Source: Psychrobacter phenylpyruvicus DSM 7000 = NBRC 102152 (GTDB taxonomy: Bacteria; Pseudomonadota; Gammaproteobacteria; Pseudomonadales; Moraxellaceae). Taken from it: a stretch of DNA of 64,000 bases. Where the stretch lies: the NCBI RefSeq assembly GCF_000685805.1, contig NZ_JMKP01000003.1:111215-175214 (forward strand), read 5' to 3'. The notes below the pieces were generated by a model. It searched no databases, had not been told where the DNA came from, and saw only the letters and a list, made by a program, of their open reading frames with translations. The position numbers and the translations under genes were made by a program. This document shows positions 53,642-63,657 of this stretch, piece after piece; within the stretch, counting starts at the first letter, position 1, and every line of letters starts with the position of its first letter.

Positions 53642-54649
53642 TTACATCCAGTTTGCAATATTATTAGCAGTGACTGGATGATTTTGATACCAATGCTTGG
53701 CAATCTCGTCGCGGCGACATACCCACACATCAGGCTTTTCACTAATGTACTTTAAGAATTTTTTTAGAGCGACTATCCTCCCAGCTCTTCCAATCATTCG
53801 ACAATGCAGTCCTATTGATAACATTTTAGGAACTTGAGTACCATTCTTAATCTCACCTTCTGCATACAAGGTGTCAAAGCTGTCTTTTAGATACTGATAA
53901 AAAGGCTCTGAATTGGTATAACCTGGACTTGAAGCAAAGCGCATGTCATTGGTTTCAAGAGAGTAGGGTATGACTAAGTGCGGTTTTCTGATGATTTTAG
54001 TGTCTTGCTGAGTCTTTACATTGAGCCAATAAGGCAATTCATCAGCATAAGAGTCGCTATCATAACTATAACCACCGTTCTCAACCACTAATTCACGGGT
54101 GTTGGGACTGTCACGCCCGGTGTACCAGCCTGTAGGCTGATAACCTAGCATCTTTTTGAATATTTCAGTTGCCTGCTGGATATGCTCTCGTTCTGTTTCA
54201 CGGTACATATTTTGATAATTAATCCAGCGTAAACCATGACTGGCAATCTCATGATTATCATCAATAATACGATCTATAATGTGTGGAGTACGCATTGCGG
54301 CTGCCGCACATACGAAGGTGGTGATAGGGTAGTTATATTCTTTAAAAGCATCTAATACCCTCCAGACCCCAACTCGGCTACCGTATTCAAAGGCGGATTC
54401 AATGGATTGGTGACGGTTATCAAAGGCAGGGGTGCCTAAAATGTCAGAGAGAAACTTTTCTGATTGAGCGTCGCCATGAATGACATTATTTTCGGCGCCT
54501 TCTTCAACATTCAATACAAACTGTACCGCAATCTTAGCTCCACCCGGCCATTTTGGATCTGGAGGATTATTAGCATAACCTTTTAAGTCACGAGGATAGT
54601 CGTTCATATTGTCAATAACATTGATATGCTTAAAAGTACTGAGCGTCAT
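53642..54649 (-). CDS. puuE: Allantoinase PuuE (polysaccharide-deacetylase fold)
   Basis: Opens the allantoin ring to allantoate without the metal centre of the amidohydrolase-type AllB. The PuuE family is recognisable by RDLKGYANNPPDPKWPGGA near residue 20, FEYGSRVGVWRVLDAF, EIASHGLRWI and GWYTGRDSPNTRELV. ATG at 54649 (335 residues) is preferred over 54715, whose extra 22 residues form an odd hydrophobic start (FVFFIDFIITIF). It begins the puuE-alc-allA run; a hairpin at 54714 separates it from the permease gene. Confidence 0.92.
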   Translation of the reverse strand: MTLSTFKHINVIDNMNDYPRDLKGYANNPPDPKWPGGAKIAVQFVLNVEEGAENNVIHGDAQSEKFLSDILGTPAFDNRHQSIESAFEYGSRVGVWRVLDAFKEYNYPITTFVCAAAAMRTPHIIDRIIDDNHEIASHGLRWINYQNMYRETEREHIQQATEIFKKMLGYQPTGWYTGRDSPNTRELVVENGGYSYDSDSYADELPYWLNVKTQQDTKIIRKPHLVIPYSLETNDMRFASSPGYTNSEPFYQYLKDSFDTLYAEGEIKNGTQVPKMLSIGLHCRMIGRAGRIVALKKFLKYISEKPDVWVCRRDEIAKHWYQNHPVTANNIANWM

Positions 54650-54713
54650 AATTTTATTCTCAAGCTTATTATTGGTGAATATTGTTATTATAAAATCAAT
54701 AAAAAATACAAAC

Positions 54714-54750
54714 AAAGGTGAGAGCTTAATTCATTAAGCCCTCACCTTTT
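54714..54750 (-). terminator. Terminator between the permease and puuE
   Basis: AAAGGTGAG and CTCACCTTT with an inner GCTTAAT/TTAAGC pairing form a strong hairpin. Some read-through into puuE remains possible. Confidence 0.8.
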
Positions 54751-54804
54751 GCTATAGAGATAACCAAAAACTTTGCAACTAAACTAGTTTGGATGATTGA
54801 GTGT

Positions 54805-56298
54805 TCAGACTACAGGGACTTCAACAAGGGTATCAGCTTCTTGCTTGCGCATTAATAACCAATACACTAGACCACCAAGAGAAGCACCTATTATAAACCC
54901 AAAGCCTTCAAGGGCAGTTAAAGAGGGTTGTAATGAGATTATTAAGGAAACCATACCTGCTAATACAAAGGCAATTACACCTCGTATGTTCCATCCATTC
55001 TGATAGTAATATCTTCCTGAAGGAGAGGCATCAAATAAGGCCTGGATATCTAATTGTTGTTTTTTAATCAAGTAATAATCCACCACTAGAATACCAAAAA
55101 ATGGCGCAATGATGGAACCAATTATGTTGACAAACCCTACTATGCCGACTTTGCTAATGAATGATAACCACAAACCACCGATAAAGAAGGCAATGACCGC
55201 TGTGATAACACCCCCTATTCTAAAGCTAATATACTTTGGAAAAAGATTGGCTAAATCATAAGCCGGAGGGATAAAGTTGGCGACCATATTAATGCCGACG
55301 GTAGCTGCAAAAAAGGTCAGAGCAGACACAATGGTTAAGGGTAATGCATCAACACGTGCGACAATATCTGATGGGTTGGTTAACGGCTGACCATATAAAA
55401 CTAAGGTACCGGCTGTAATAACTAGGGCAATAAATGAGAAGAATACCATATTTAGAGGTAATCCTAGCAAATTACCAATTTTCATTTGTTTTTCACTTTT
55501 TACAAAGCGAGAAAAGTCACCAAAATTAATGACTACAGCAGAGAAATAAGCAATCATGGTACCAACAATAGCAGTGAAGGCATCAACTTTAGTGCCCGGA
55601 TATTCATTATTTTCACTAAATATGGTGCTGATAGCCGGCATTAAGTCCGCACCTGCAGTGTACCAAACAACCCCCATCAATATCAGCATTACCACATAGA
55701 CCAAAGGTCCTGCCCAATTTAGAAAGACTTTAATAGGCTCAATACCTGCCCAAAATAGCATTAATTGGAATACCCAAACGATTGAAAATGCTAGCCAGGC
55801 AGTGGCAGATAATCCCAAGAAGGTACTGGATGATTCACCCATTATTAGGGTTAATAAAATAGCAACCGCGGTTGAGGCAAAGTAAGTTTGTACCCCATAC
55901 CAAAATATACCAATTATGGCTCGCATTACTGCAGGTAAGTTGGCGCCATTAACGCCCATGCTTGCTCTGATAACTACCGGAAAAGGAATGCCATATTTAA
56001 CACCAGGTCGGCCCGTTAGATTGACCATAAACATGACGATAACCCCTGCTAACATAATTGCAGCCATCACCGACCAGCCACTTAGCCCATAAGTAAGAAA
56101 TAATGAAGCGGCTAAGGTATAACCAAAAAGACTTTGTACATCATTTGACCATACATTAAATATCTCAAACCATCCCCAATTACGTTTTGTTTCCAATGTA
56201 GGGGCTAAGTCTTCGTTATATAGCCTCGAATTGGTATTTTTAATTTTCAATTCTTTGTCAGGCAGCATATCAACTTCCTTTTGATTTTGGTACGTCAT
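54805..56298 (-). CDS. NCS1-family permease, probable allantoin transporter
   Basis: A 497-residue membrane protein of the NCS1 nucleobase/allantoin family with about 12 helices. LTGRPGVKYGIPFPVVIRAS near residues 91-110 is a strong family signature (NCS1 motif), and NFGDFSRFVKSEKQMKIGNL near 253-272 is the second. The neighbourhood (puuE, alc, allA) indicates allantoin as the substrate, as for PucI/AllP; uracil or cytosine is an alternative that sequence alone cannot rule out. Its own start follows GGAAGTT. Confidence 0.85.
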   Translation of the reverse strand: MTYQNQKEVDMLPDKELKIKNTNSRLYNEDLAPTLETKRNWGWFEIFNVWSNDVQSLFGYTLAASLFLTYGLSGWSVMAAIMLAGVIVMFMVNLTGRPGVKYGIPFPVVIRASMGVNGANLPAVMRAIIGIFWYGVQTYFASTAVAILLTLIMGESSSTFLGLSATAWLAFSIVWVFQLMLFWAGIEPIKVFLNWAGPLVYVVMLILMGVVWYTAGADLMPAISTIFSENNEYPGTKVDAFTAIVGTMIAYFSAVVINFGDFSRFVKSEKQMKIGNLLGLPLNMVFFSFIALVITAGTLVLYGQPLTNPSDIVARVDALPLTIVSALTFFAATVGINMVANFIPPAYDLANLFPKYISFRIGGVITAVIAFFIGGLWLSFISKVGIVGFVNIIGSIIAPFFGILVVDYYLIKKQQLDIQALFDASPSGRYYYQNGWNIRGVIAFVLAGMVSLIISLQPSLTALEGFGFIIGASLGGLVYWLLMRKQEADTLVEVPVV

Positions 56299-56677
56299 GA
56301 ATTTAGATAACTAGACTGGCAACTGTTTCATCCTTTATTTAGTTAGAACTATAAATGTTAGTTAGGACCATAAGTATCAGTTAAGGCATTCAACTTATTT
56401 GCTGTGGTGATTTGTAGTGCTATTTAATATGAAAGCTAAGATGAATAATTACTCTCCAATTACTTAGTATATAGTTATACTTATATAATAGTTGAGAGTA
56501 TTTTTAATATAGGTGTGCTTAAAGCTGATATTTAGAGCTAAATATTTATTTAAAAACAATTTTTTATTTCAAAAAAAATGTAATTAATAACCAGCTATAA
56601 AAAAAGAGCAACCCAATTGGATTGCTCTTTTGCTATAAATAAGAAGCTTTATATCAATATATTTTTATTTAAATCAA
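56299..56677. other. 379-base gap before the permease gene
   Basis: AT-rich upstream DNA of the permease gene. Apart from the terminator at 56598 I see no gene, RNA or site I can support. Confidence 0.4.
56598..56631 (-). terminator. Terminator of the ornithine decarboxylase gene
   Basis: AAAAGAGCAA and TTGCTCTTTT pair around a loop containing CCAATTGG; on the minus strand Ts follow. Confidence 0.85.
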
Positions 56678-58948
56678 TTAGATATGACCGAAGGGAGTCA
56701 GAGCCTCTTGTTTATTTAAAAATACGTCACTATCTGGCTCAGCGTCTGAATCTTTAGGCGCTTCATGGGCCTTAAACTGTGACTCTAAACTAGGCTTAGA
56801 CTCATCTTTTAGCACATAGGCCCAAGCACGCTTACGGCCATTTGCATCATACTCCCAGTACACTCCTTGTACTTCTGGCTCAAAGCCTGGAAGCGAATTT
56901 ACGCCTTCTTCAAGGGCTAAGAAGTAGTCTAAGACGGCACCGCCCCAAACCTCACCAGGAACGATACAGTATACGCCAGGCGGGTAGGGTAATGCCCCCT
57001 CCATCGCAATACGGCCTTCAATGTGCGATAACGGCACCAGTTCAATATCATTACGGACAAAAGCGTTATGCGCATCAAAGGCTCGCATCGCAAATTTAGG
57101 ACGATACTGTCTTTTAAACATCTGTTGCTGCAATAGGTTTAGCTTGTGCTTAGCATAAAAACTATGCAAGCGCTGACACAGCTCCTTGATACCTAGCTTG
57201 CGGTACTGAGGATAGGACTTTGCCAATGAAGGCAATACTTCACTAACCAAGCTATTGGCCTTGATGTGAGCCTCAAAGCGTACAATGCGTGCCACAAGGT
57301 GTTGGAACTTCGCCAATGTCTCGGCTGGGGTCAATAAGAATAGGATAGAGTTTAAGTCAGCTTTCTCCGGTATCACTGAACTTTCACGCAGATAATGAGC
57401 CAGTAATGGGGCTGGTATACCAGTTTCTTCATATTCACCGGTTTCCATATTAATCCCTGGTGTGGTTAATAACAGCTTACAAGGATCAATAAAGTACTGC
57501 TTATCTTCATACTGCTCAAAGTCATGCCAGCGCTCGCCAGCTTTGAATTCAAAGAAGCGGATGTCATTAGCAATTTGCTCGGTATCATAGTCCTGCCAAG
57601 GCTTACCATCAATAGTTGGCGGCACAAAAGGTTTGATTAAGCTGCAGGTATCAAGCAGCATCTTACGGGCTTCAATACCTCCAATAATACACTCATGCCA
57701 CATGCGCTGACCGGCTTTGCCTTCATGCATCTTGGCATTGACATCGAGTGAGGCAAACAACGGGTAAAACGGACTGGTTGACACATGCATCATAAACGCA
57801 TTGTTAAAGCGTTTGTGATTCACATAACGTGCCTGCCCACTGATGTGATTGTCTTTTTTGTGGATTTGTGATGCTTGCGAGAAGCCTGCCTGCTGCTTAT
57901 GCACTGACTGAGTTACTAAAATACCAGGATCATCTGGCGTTAGATCAAGTAGCAGAGGAGAGCAATCACGCATCATAGGGATAAACTGCTCATAACCGAC
58001 CCAAGCACTATCGAATAAAATATAGTCGCATAGATGACCTATTTTATCGACCACTTGACGTGCGTTATAAATAGTACCATCGTAAGTGCCGAGCTGAATG
58101 ACTGCCAAACGGAACGGACGCTTGGCATCAGCACGCTCTGGAGCCACTTCACGGATACGATCACGTATTTCAGCTTCATCAAAGCAGTGTGATGCGATCC
58201 CGCCGATTAAACCATAAGCATTGCGCTCGGTTTCCAAATAGACCGCGGTACCACCGCTCATAGATAGCGCCCCTTGATATACTGACTTATGGTTGTTGCG
58301 GTCAAATAACACCAAGTCATCATGGGCCACCAAGGCACCAATGGCTATCTTATTTGAAGAGGAAGTGCCGTTTAGCACAAAGTAAGTTTTGTCCGCATTG
58401 AAAACTTTGGCCGCATGCGCCTGAGCTTGATAAGCAGGACCTTCATGGATCAGAAGATCGCCTAGGCCCACATCAGCATTACAGGAGTCAGAGCGAAATA
58501 AGTTCTCGCCGAAATATAAGAAAAAACGACGACCAGAAGGGTGGCGACGGAAGAATTGACCACCTTGATGCCCTGGACAATCAAACGCCGCATTACCATA
58601 ATCGGTATATTCACGCAGCGCTTGGAAAAAAGGCGGGTCTAAAGTCTCGATATAATGAGCGGCAGCGGCGTTTACCAACTGGCCATTGTAATATTTTTGA
58701 TCATCAGCCAGCTCTAACACGCCATAAACATGTGGTAGCCATTCATCAGGAACACTATCCCCATATTTAATAGCCACAAAAACAGGAATTGAGAAGCCCA
58801 AGTCCTCAATTTCTGCATGCACCTTAGGCAGATCTTCCATAGTCACTACAATGGCGGCGATATTGGTAAAATCAGTTGCCTCAACTTCAGTTAGTCTATA
58901 ATTACAGTTAAGTGCATAGTCGATGCCATCGCTGACGGCTATTTTCAT
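56678..58948 (-). CDS. speC: Ornithine decarboxylase, SpeC/SpeF type
   Basis: PLP enzyme that makes putrescine from ornithine. It follows E. coli SpeC almost throughout: FDCPGHQGGQFFRRHPSGRR, FLYFGENLFRSDSCNADVGL, TYFVLNGTSSSNK, QLGTYDGTIYNARQVV, the PLP lysine in VTQSVHKQQAGFSQ and GALPYPPGVYCIVPGEVWGG. The N-terminal wing domain (1 to about 105) and the C-terminal domain are present. It is 756 residues, slightly longer than SpeC (711), mostly through an acidic C-terminal tail. A perfect inverted repeat lies about 60 bases upstream. Confidence 0.9.
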   Translation of the reverse strand: MKIAVSDGIDYALNCNYRLTEVEATDFTNIAAIVVTMEDLPKVHAEIEDLGFSIPVFVAIKYGDSVPDEWLPHVYGVLELADDQKYYNGQLVNAAAAHYIETLDPPFFQALREYTDYGNAAFDCPGHQGGQFFRRHPSGRRFFLYFGENLFRSDSCNADVGLGDLLIHEGPAYQAQAHAAKVFNADKTYFVLNGTSSSNKIAIGALVAHDDLVLFDRNNHKSVYQGALSMSGGTAVYLETERNAYGLIGGIASHCFDEAEIRDRIREVAPERADAKRPFRLAVIQLGTYDGTIYNARQVVDKIGHLCDYILFDSAWVGYEQFIPMMRDCSPLLLDLTPDDPGILVTQSVHKQQAGFSQASQIHKKDNHISGQARYVNHKRFNNAFMMHVSTSPFYPLFASLDVNAKMHEGKAGQRMWHECIIGGIEARKMLLDTCSLIKPFVPPTIDGKPWQDYDTEQIANDIRFFEFKAGERWHDFEQYEDKQYFIDPCKLLLTTPGINMETGEYEETGIPAPLLAHYLRESSVIPEKADLNSILFLLTPAETLAKFQHLVARIVRFEAHIKANSLVSEVLPSLAKSYPQYRKLGIKELCQRLHSFYAKHKLNLLQQQMFKRQYRPKFAMRAFDAHNAFVRNDIELVPLSHIEGRIAMEGALPYPPGVYCIVPGEVWGGAVLDYFLALEEGVNSLPGFEPEVQGVYWEYDANGRKRAWAYVLKDESKPSLESQFKAHEAPKDSDAEPDSDVFLNKQEALTPFGHI

Positions 58949-59005
58949 TATACTTTCCTTTAGCTAGTCGAAGATCTTTCAATTTAATTCCTGTTTAGAT
59001 CGATA

Positions 59006-59029
59006 AATCATTCAGCATTTTGAATGATT
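59006..59029 (-). promoter_or_regulatory. Palindrome upstream of the decarboxylase gene
   Basis: AATCATTCA and TGAATGATT, a perfect nine-base inverted repeat with a six-base spacer, 58 bases before the decarboxylase start. It could be an operator or a leader hairpin. In the rest of the 410-base divergent region I see no other feature. Confidence 0.4.
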
Positions 59030-59358
59030 ACCCGTCTTAAGGATTACCCTGCCATTATTCCGAATAAAAAAGCAGTTAGCAAATTTTTTACTTATTTTAT
59101 GCCAATTATCTGACCCATTGATTGCTGTATGTACCGGTTTTATAACTTAGGCGGGTCTGAATACATACTATTCATAATAAGTACTATCTTTAACGCACAA
59201 CATCTTGGATAAGTACCAGTAAGTGTTGATAAAGCTACAATTAACCAATTCATAATGCCTAAGTGCAGTATTGTGTTGCAGGTCATATAACGCTTTATTA
59301 TACTGACCGCTTTTTAGTTCATTGTTTATTCACTCTATAGCCATGCTGGAGTCAGCAG

Positions 59359-60618
59359 ATGCCAGATTTATCGAACTTACCTTTTCAGAACTTGGCTATT
59401 GATAGCCTTCCTTTAGCCTTTGGTATTATCATGGCCATTATCGGACTGGTATTTTACACCCAAGGATTGCCTGGCAAGTTCTGGCGGAGATTCTATGCCG
59501 TATTACCTGGTATTGTACTGTGTTGTTTTATTCCAGCAATTTTGAACAGCTTAGGAGTATTTGCTGACGGCATTGGCACCCAAATCTACGGTTTTACCGC
59601 CACGTACTTATTACCCGCCAGCTTATTGCTAATGACCTTATCAATGGATGTGCCCAAAATTTTGGGGCTAGGCTGGAAAGCTGTTGCCATGTTTTTTGCA
59701 GCCAGTATAGCCATTATCATTAGTGGTCCTATAAGTTTGGGTATCGCCAAATGGATATCCCCTGAGATGTTTACTGACGACACCTTATGGCGTGGCTTCT
59801 CTGCAGTGGCCGGTAGCTGGATCGGTGGCGCTGCTAACCAAGCAGCAATGAAGGAGCTGTTTGGGGTCAGTGATGATTTATTTGGCATGATGATATTGGT
59901 TGACACCACCAATGCCTCTTTGTGGCTACTGGCACTGTTAGTCATGGCCAAACACAGTGATAAAATCGATAGATTTTTACGAGCAGATACCGGTAGCATT
60001 GAGAAGGTAGTGGCAGCTGTGGAAAGTTATGAGCGTGAAAATGCTCGACCCGGAACCTTAAACGATTTAATGGTTATGTTTGGTCTGTGTTTTGCCATGG
60101 TGGGCTTGGCTCATTTCATTGGGGGACAAATAGCCGAATTCTTCTCTCCTTATAGCTGGGCAGTACAATACAGCTTTGCCAGCTCCTTCTTCTGGATGGT
60201 GGTTATCATCACCTTAATTGGCGTGGGTTTCTCCTTTACCAAAGTACGCCGCTTAGATCATATAGGTGCCTCAAAAATGGGAACGGTATTTATCTTTATA
60301 CTTATCGCTGCCATTGGCATGCAAATTAACTTAAACGGTCTAGTCTCTCAGTGGCGATTATTATTAATCGGCTTATTATGGATGTGTATTCATGTAATGA
60401 TCGTCTTTATTGTGGCCAGACTAATTCGTGCACCGTTCTTCTTCTTAGCAGTGGGCTCTAATGCCAATACTGGGGGCGCCTCCTCAGCGCCGATTGTAGC
60501 AACTGCTTTCCACCCATCATTAGCGCCTGTAGGTGTATTCTTAGGTATCTTAGGTTATGCTGTGGGTACTATTGGCGGTTATGTTAGTACTCAGCTTATG
60601 CGTTTGGTAGTTGGGTAG
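59359..60618 (+). CDS. DUF819-family membrane protein
   Basis: A 419-residue protein with about 11 to 12 membrane segments of the DUF819 (YjcL-like) family. The two pseudo-symmetric halves show the conserved core: SAVAGSWIGGAANQAAMKEL near residues 153-172 and VGSNANTGGASSAPIVATAF near 369-388, both glycine/asparagine-rich breaks as in substrate-binding hairpins of secondary transporters. The substrate is unknown. It is divergent from the ornithine decarboxylase, which may share its control. Confidence 0.82.
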   Translation: MPDLSNLPFQNLAIDSLPLAFGIIMAIIGLVFYTQGLPGKFWRRFYAVLPGIVLCCFIPAILNSLGVFADGIGTQIYGFTATYLLPASLLLMTLSMDVPKILGLGWKAVAMFFAASIAIIISGPISLGIAKWISPEMFTDDTLWRGFSAVAGSWIGGAANQAAMKELFGVSDDLFGMMILVDTTNASLWLLALLVMAKHSDKIDRFLRADTGSIEKVVAAVESYERENARPGTLNDLMVMFGLCFAMVGLAHFIGGQIAEFFSPYSWAVQYSFASSFFWMVVIITLIGVGFSFTKVRRLDHIGASKMGTVFIFILIAAIGMQINLNGLVSQWRLLLIGLLWMCIHVMIVFIVARLIRAPFFFLAVGSNANTGGASSAPIVATAFHPSLAPVGVFLGILGYAVGTIGGYVSTQLMRLVVG

Positions 60619-60736
60619 GGGTGTTCTCTACTCGACTATGACGATTATCTGGATAGACATAATATCTGTCTAGATAAGGGTGATAAGCTAAATAAAGAAC
60701 AGTTTTTTGATGGCTTATAAAAGTGCAGAATTGATA

Positions 60737-61306
60737 TTAAACTTTGCTTTTTTCTTCTACCAACTTAACAAAGCGATTGATATAACTTTGCAAAAAGTCG
60801 ATGGTTCTTTCGGCATTGAGTTTGCCATTTTCATCAAAGTAAGTGGGTGAATTACCCAAAAATACCTCTGGTTGTCCAACGCTTGGCATATCAAAATAAG
60901 ATAAGGCTAGACGCAGGTTTTTCTGACTACTATACCCTCCCATTTTACCGACTGAATGACTAATAATACCATTAGGTTTGTTTGTCCATGCTACATCCGC
61001 GTTTGGTTTTGAGCCAATATCCACCGCATTCTTTAAGCAAGCTGGAATACTTCTGTTATTCTCTGGAGTGATAAATAAAACACCATCTGATGCCTTGATG
61101 GTTTCACGAAACTCGGTGTAGGCCTGGGGTAGTGGAAAATCAGACATTTCCGGATCATCATAATCAAAGTTATATAAAGGTAAATCACCAATTTCTACAA
61201 TTTGTACATCATAGTCTTTAGGGAACATAGGAATAACATTTTTAGCAATTTTGCGAGCATACGAACCTTGACGTAAGCTGCCTACTAAAATACTGATTTT
61301 TTTCAT
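60737..61306 (-). CDS. NADPH-dependent FMN reductase
   Basis: A 189-residue flavodoxin-fold enzyme of the ChrR/NQO-like group. The FMN phosphate loop is VGSLRQGSYARKIAK at residues 8-22, and FITPENNRSIPACLKNAVDI near 78-97 gives the flavin-ring contacts; SVGKMGGYSSQKNLRLAL follows. It would reduce flavin, quinone or chromate with NAD(P)H. A strong Fur-box-like sequence sits 90 bases upstream, so iron control is likely, perhaps as a ferric reductase. Confidence 0.88.
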   Translation of the reverse strand: MKKISILVGSLRQGSYARKIAKNVIPMFPKDYDVQIVEIGDLPLYNFDYDDPEMSDFPLPQAYTEFRETIKASDGVLFITPENNRSIPACLKNAVDIGSKPNADVAWTNKPNGIISHSVGKMGGYSSQKNLRLALSYFDMPSVGQPEVFLGNSPTYFDENGKLNAERTIDFLQSYINRFVKLVEEKSKV

Positions 61307-61396
61307 ATTATTTTTCCATTTTTGTAATTCTAAACCATAAATAAATGGTGAGATAGATGATTGAGTAGCTTAACTATTTAAAAATGATAAATTAAT

Positions 61397-61415
61397 ACAA
61401 ATAATAATCATTATC
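61397..61415 (-). promoter_or_regulatory. Fur-box-like sequence before the flavin reductase gene
   Basis: The 19 bases match the GATAATGATAATCATTATC consensus at 15 positions (ATAATCATTATC in full at 61404-61415). On the minus strand TTGATA overlaps its edge and a -10-like TAATTT follows after 17 bases, so a bound Fur would cover the promoter. No other gene or site is seen in the 332-base gap except a terminator at 61511. Confidence 0.6.
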
Positions 61416-61510
61416 AATTAAATTGCATGAATAGAGAGTATTTAGTTTAAAAATGATGTGCTGCAAATGGGTGTAAGTGCTGAAATAGTTATTGGTAATC
61501 ACCCCAAGAA

Positions 61511-61543
61511 ATAAAACCCACTTAAAAATTAATTTAAGTGGGT
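61511..61543 (-). terminator. Terminator of the RTX metallopeptidase gene
   Basis: ACCCACTTAAA and TTTAAGTGGGT pair exactly around a six-base loop; on the minus strand TTTTATTT follows. Confidence 0.78.
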
Positions 61544-61638
61544 CTGTTACTTGCAGTAGGTATTTTAGGTGTTTGTGGTAGATAAATATAAGCAGTTAAA
61601 GATAAAAAATTAGTTTAGTAATGTAAAGGCCTTATAGC

Positions 61639-63657
61639 TTAAACGACGCTAAACCAATTTTCTTCAAACGTTAATCCCTGTGATATCGTGACAAAATGAA
61701 TAGGGTCTGTGATACCGGAACCGTCACTATCATAGCTTAATTCACCTGTCGTATCATCATAATCGATATACTGGCTGATATTACTTGTATCGCTGGGATT
61801 TAAGCTATCAAAGATAGTGCTATCTAATCGAATGATATCATCATCACCACTATTAAAATCAGTTATGACGCTAATCGACCCATCCAAAATAACATCAAAC
61901 AAGAAGATATCAGAGCCATCGCCACCCGTTAGCATGTCATTTCCACTACCACCGAGTAAGATATCATTACCACTATTACCATTTAAGGTATTATCTAAAT
62001 TATTACCTTCAATGATATTATCAAGCTCATTACCGATGCCTTGAAGTGCATTGCCAATTAATACTAAGTTCTCAATGGTAGAGTCTAGCTCATAATCTAC
62101 GGAGGTAAAAATACTATCTATGCCACCATCAGCTAGTTCTACAACGGTATCATTTATATCATCAATAACAAATATATCGTTACCTTTACCACCATAGATC
62201 ACATTATCGGCTTTATTTCCAATAAGTGTGTCGTTAAATTCAGAGCCATTTAGGTTTTCAATTTGAGTTCCATAACCTATAAAAGAGTGTCCTTCTGTAA
62301 AGTCATAAACGGTTTCGATTTCATTATAAACCTTATAGCTATTGTTAGAGTCGTCCTTTTTTTCGACAATAATATAGTTTTCATTTGCATCTATTTCGGT
62401 AGGAAAGTAGCTTAAGGCACTATCAACTAGCACTCCTTGTACTGCAAAAAATTCTTGATTCATATTATCTATATTATTATAGATATTAGAACCTGGTGTT
62501 AGGTTTATATAGACACCTTGTTGTTCTTGAGAGGCATCAAATATATCTGTACCAGATCCATCCCAAATATAGATATCTCCATCAACTGAACCTTGATTAA
62601 AGGTTTTAAAAGTGTAGATGTCATCACCTGCTCTTTGGTCAGGATTTACACCAAACCTATATTGTAAATATGCAAGATCATATATACGGACATCATAGAG
62701 GTCATGGAAGTCATTATCATCGTTATATGACATTAAAGATAAGCCGGCACTATCAATATCTGAACTTAATTTAGAAGATCCTAGGCCCTCTTCGAAAGAG
62801 TGCTTAGCCCCCATCGTATGCATCGTTTCATGAGCTATGGTACTAAATCCATCCAATGAATTAAGTGAACCTGAACTACTAGAGCTATCACCATAAAACT
62901 CTGCTGATAAATGTACATTGCCTCCGTGACTAGCATACCCAGCTGTATAAGTAACATTATTATCCAGATTACCACCACCATTGATATCAGCCATAAAGTA
63001 ACTAATATCTGCATCACTCATACTACCAACTAAATTAAAATCAACGTCTATATATCTCTCTAAAATTTCAAGAGCCTCATTAACTGCTATTTTATTGGTT
63101 TGGGTATAGTTAATAGGGTTTAATAGCTCTCCTCTTGAAGTACTGTATACAGAACCTTCAGCTGCTGTTGCAAAATAATAGTTAATAGAGTGACTTCCAG
63201 ACTCATTGCCGTGATAGTGATTCGCTAAATAACCAAAATTATGGTTAGTATTATTGGTAGATAGATAGGTCTCAATGTCCAAAACTTGAATAAAGTAGGG
63301 TAGATCTTGATAGTCTGATAACTTACCAGTCCAACTAAGCATAGAGTCATCATTTGTTGGGGCTGCTAAGTAATTTGTCTCATTGCTTACCGTTATGATA
63401 TTTTCAGCTAAGTCTTTGGTCGTTAATGTTGCTTTAACATTACTCGCATTTATATTTATCAGGTCATTTGTCGTAATGTCTATAGAGAAGCTCTTATCAG
63501 TTTTTAAAGTGGTTTGATAAGTAATTCCTGCCACTTCAACTGCAACACTATCACCTGCTTTAGCGGTACCAGTTGCCGTGCCCGTTATATTAGTGGTCAA
63601 TAAGTCTGTTATAGAGCTGCTATCAATCTGATGAATTGAGCCATCAGTTTGTATGAT
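61639..63657 (-). pseudogene. RTX/M10 metzincin-type protein gene, 5' part lost to an IS
   Basis: C-terminal part of a large secreted protein. Its N-terminal visible region (ITGTATGTAKAGDSVAVEVA) is a bacterial Ig-like module as in long adhesins; a metzincin zinc site HETMHTMGAKH lies near residue 257 of the 653-residue frame starting at TTG 63600; a Met-turn LMSYND follows; and residues about 440-600 hold Ca-binding RTX-like repeats (GGKGNDIFVI, LLGGSGNDMLTGGDGSDIFLF). The end FEENWFSVV resembles type I secretion signals. In the other direction the frame runs, without any start, into the IS66-type end at 63658. So the gene is cut, and the TTG at 63600 is not likely to be its true start. Confidence 0.75.
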
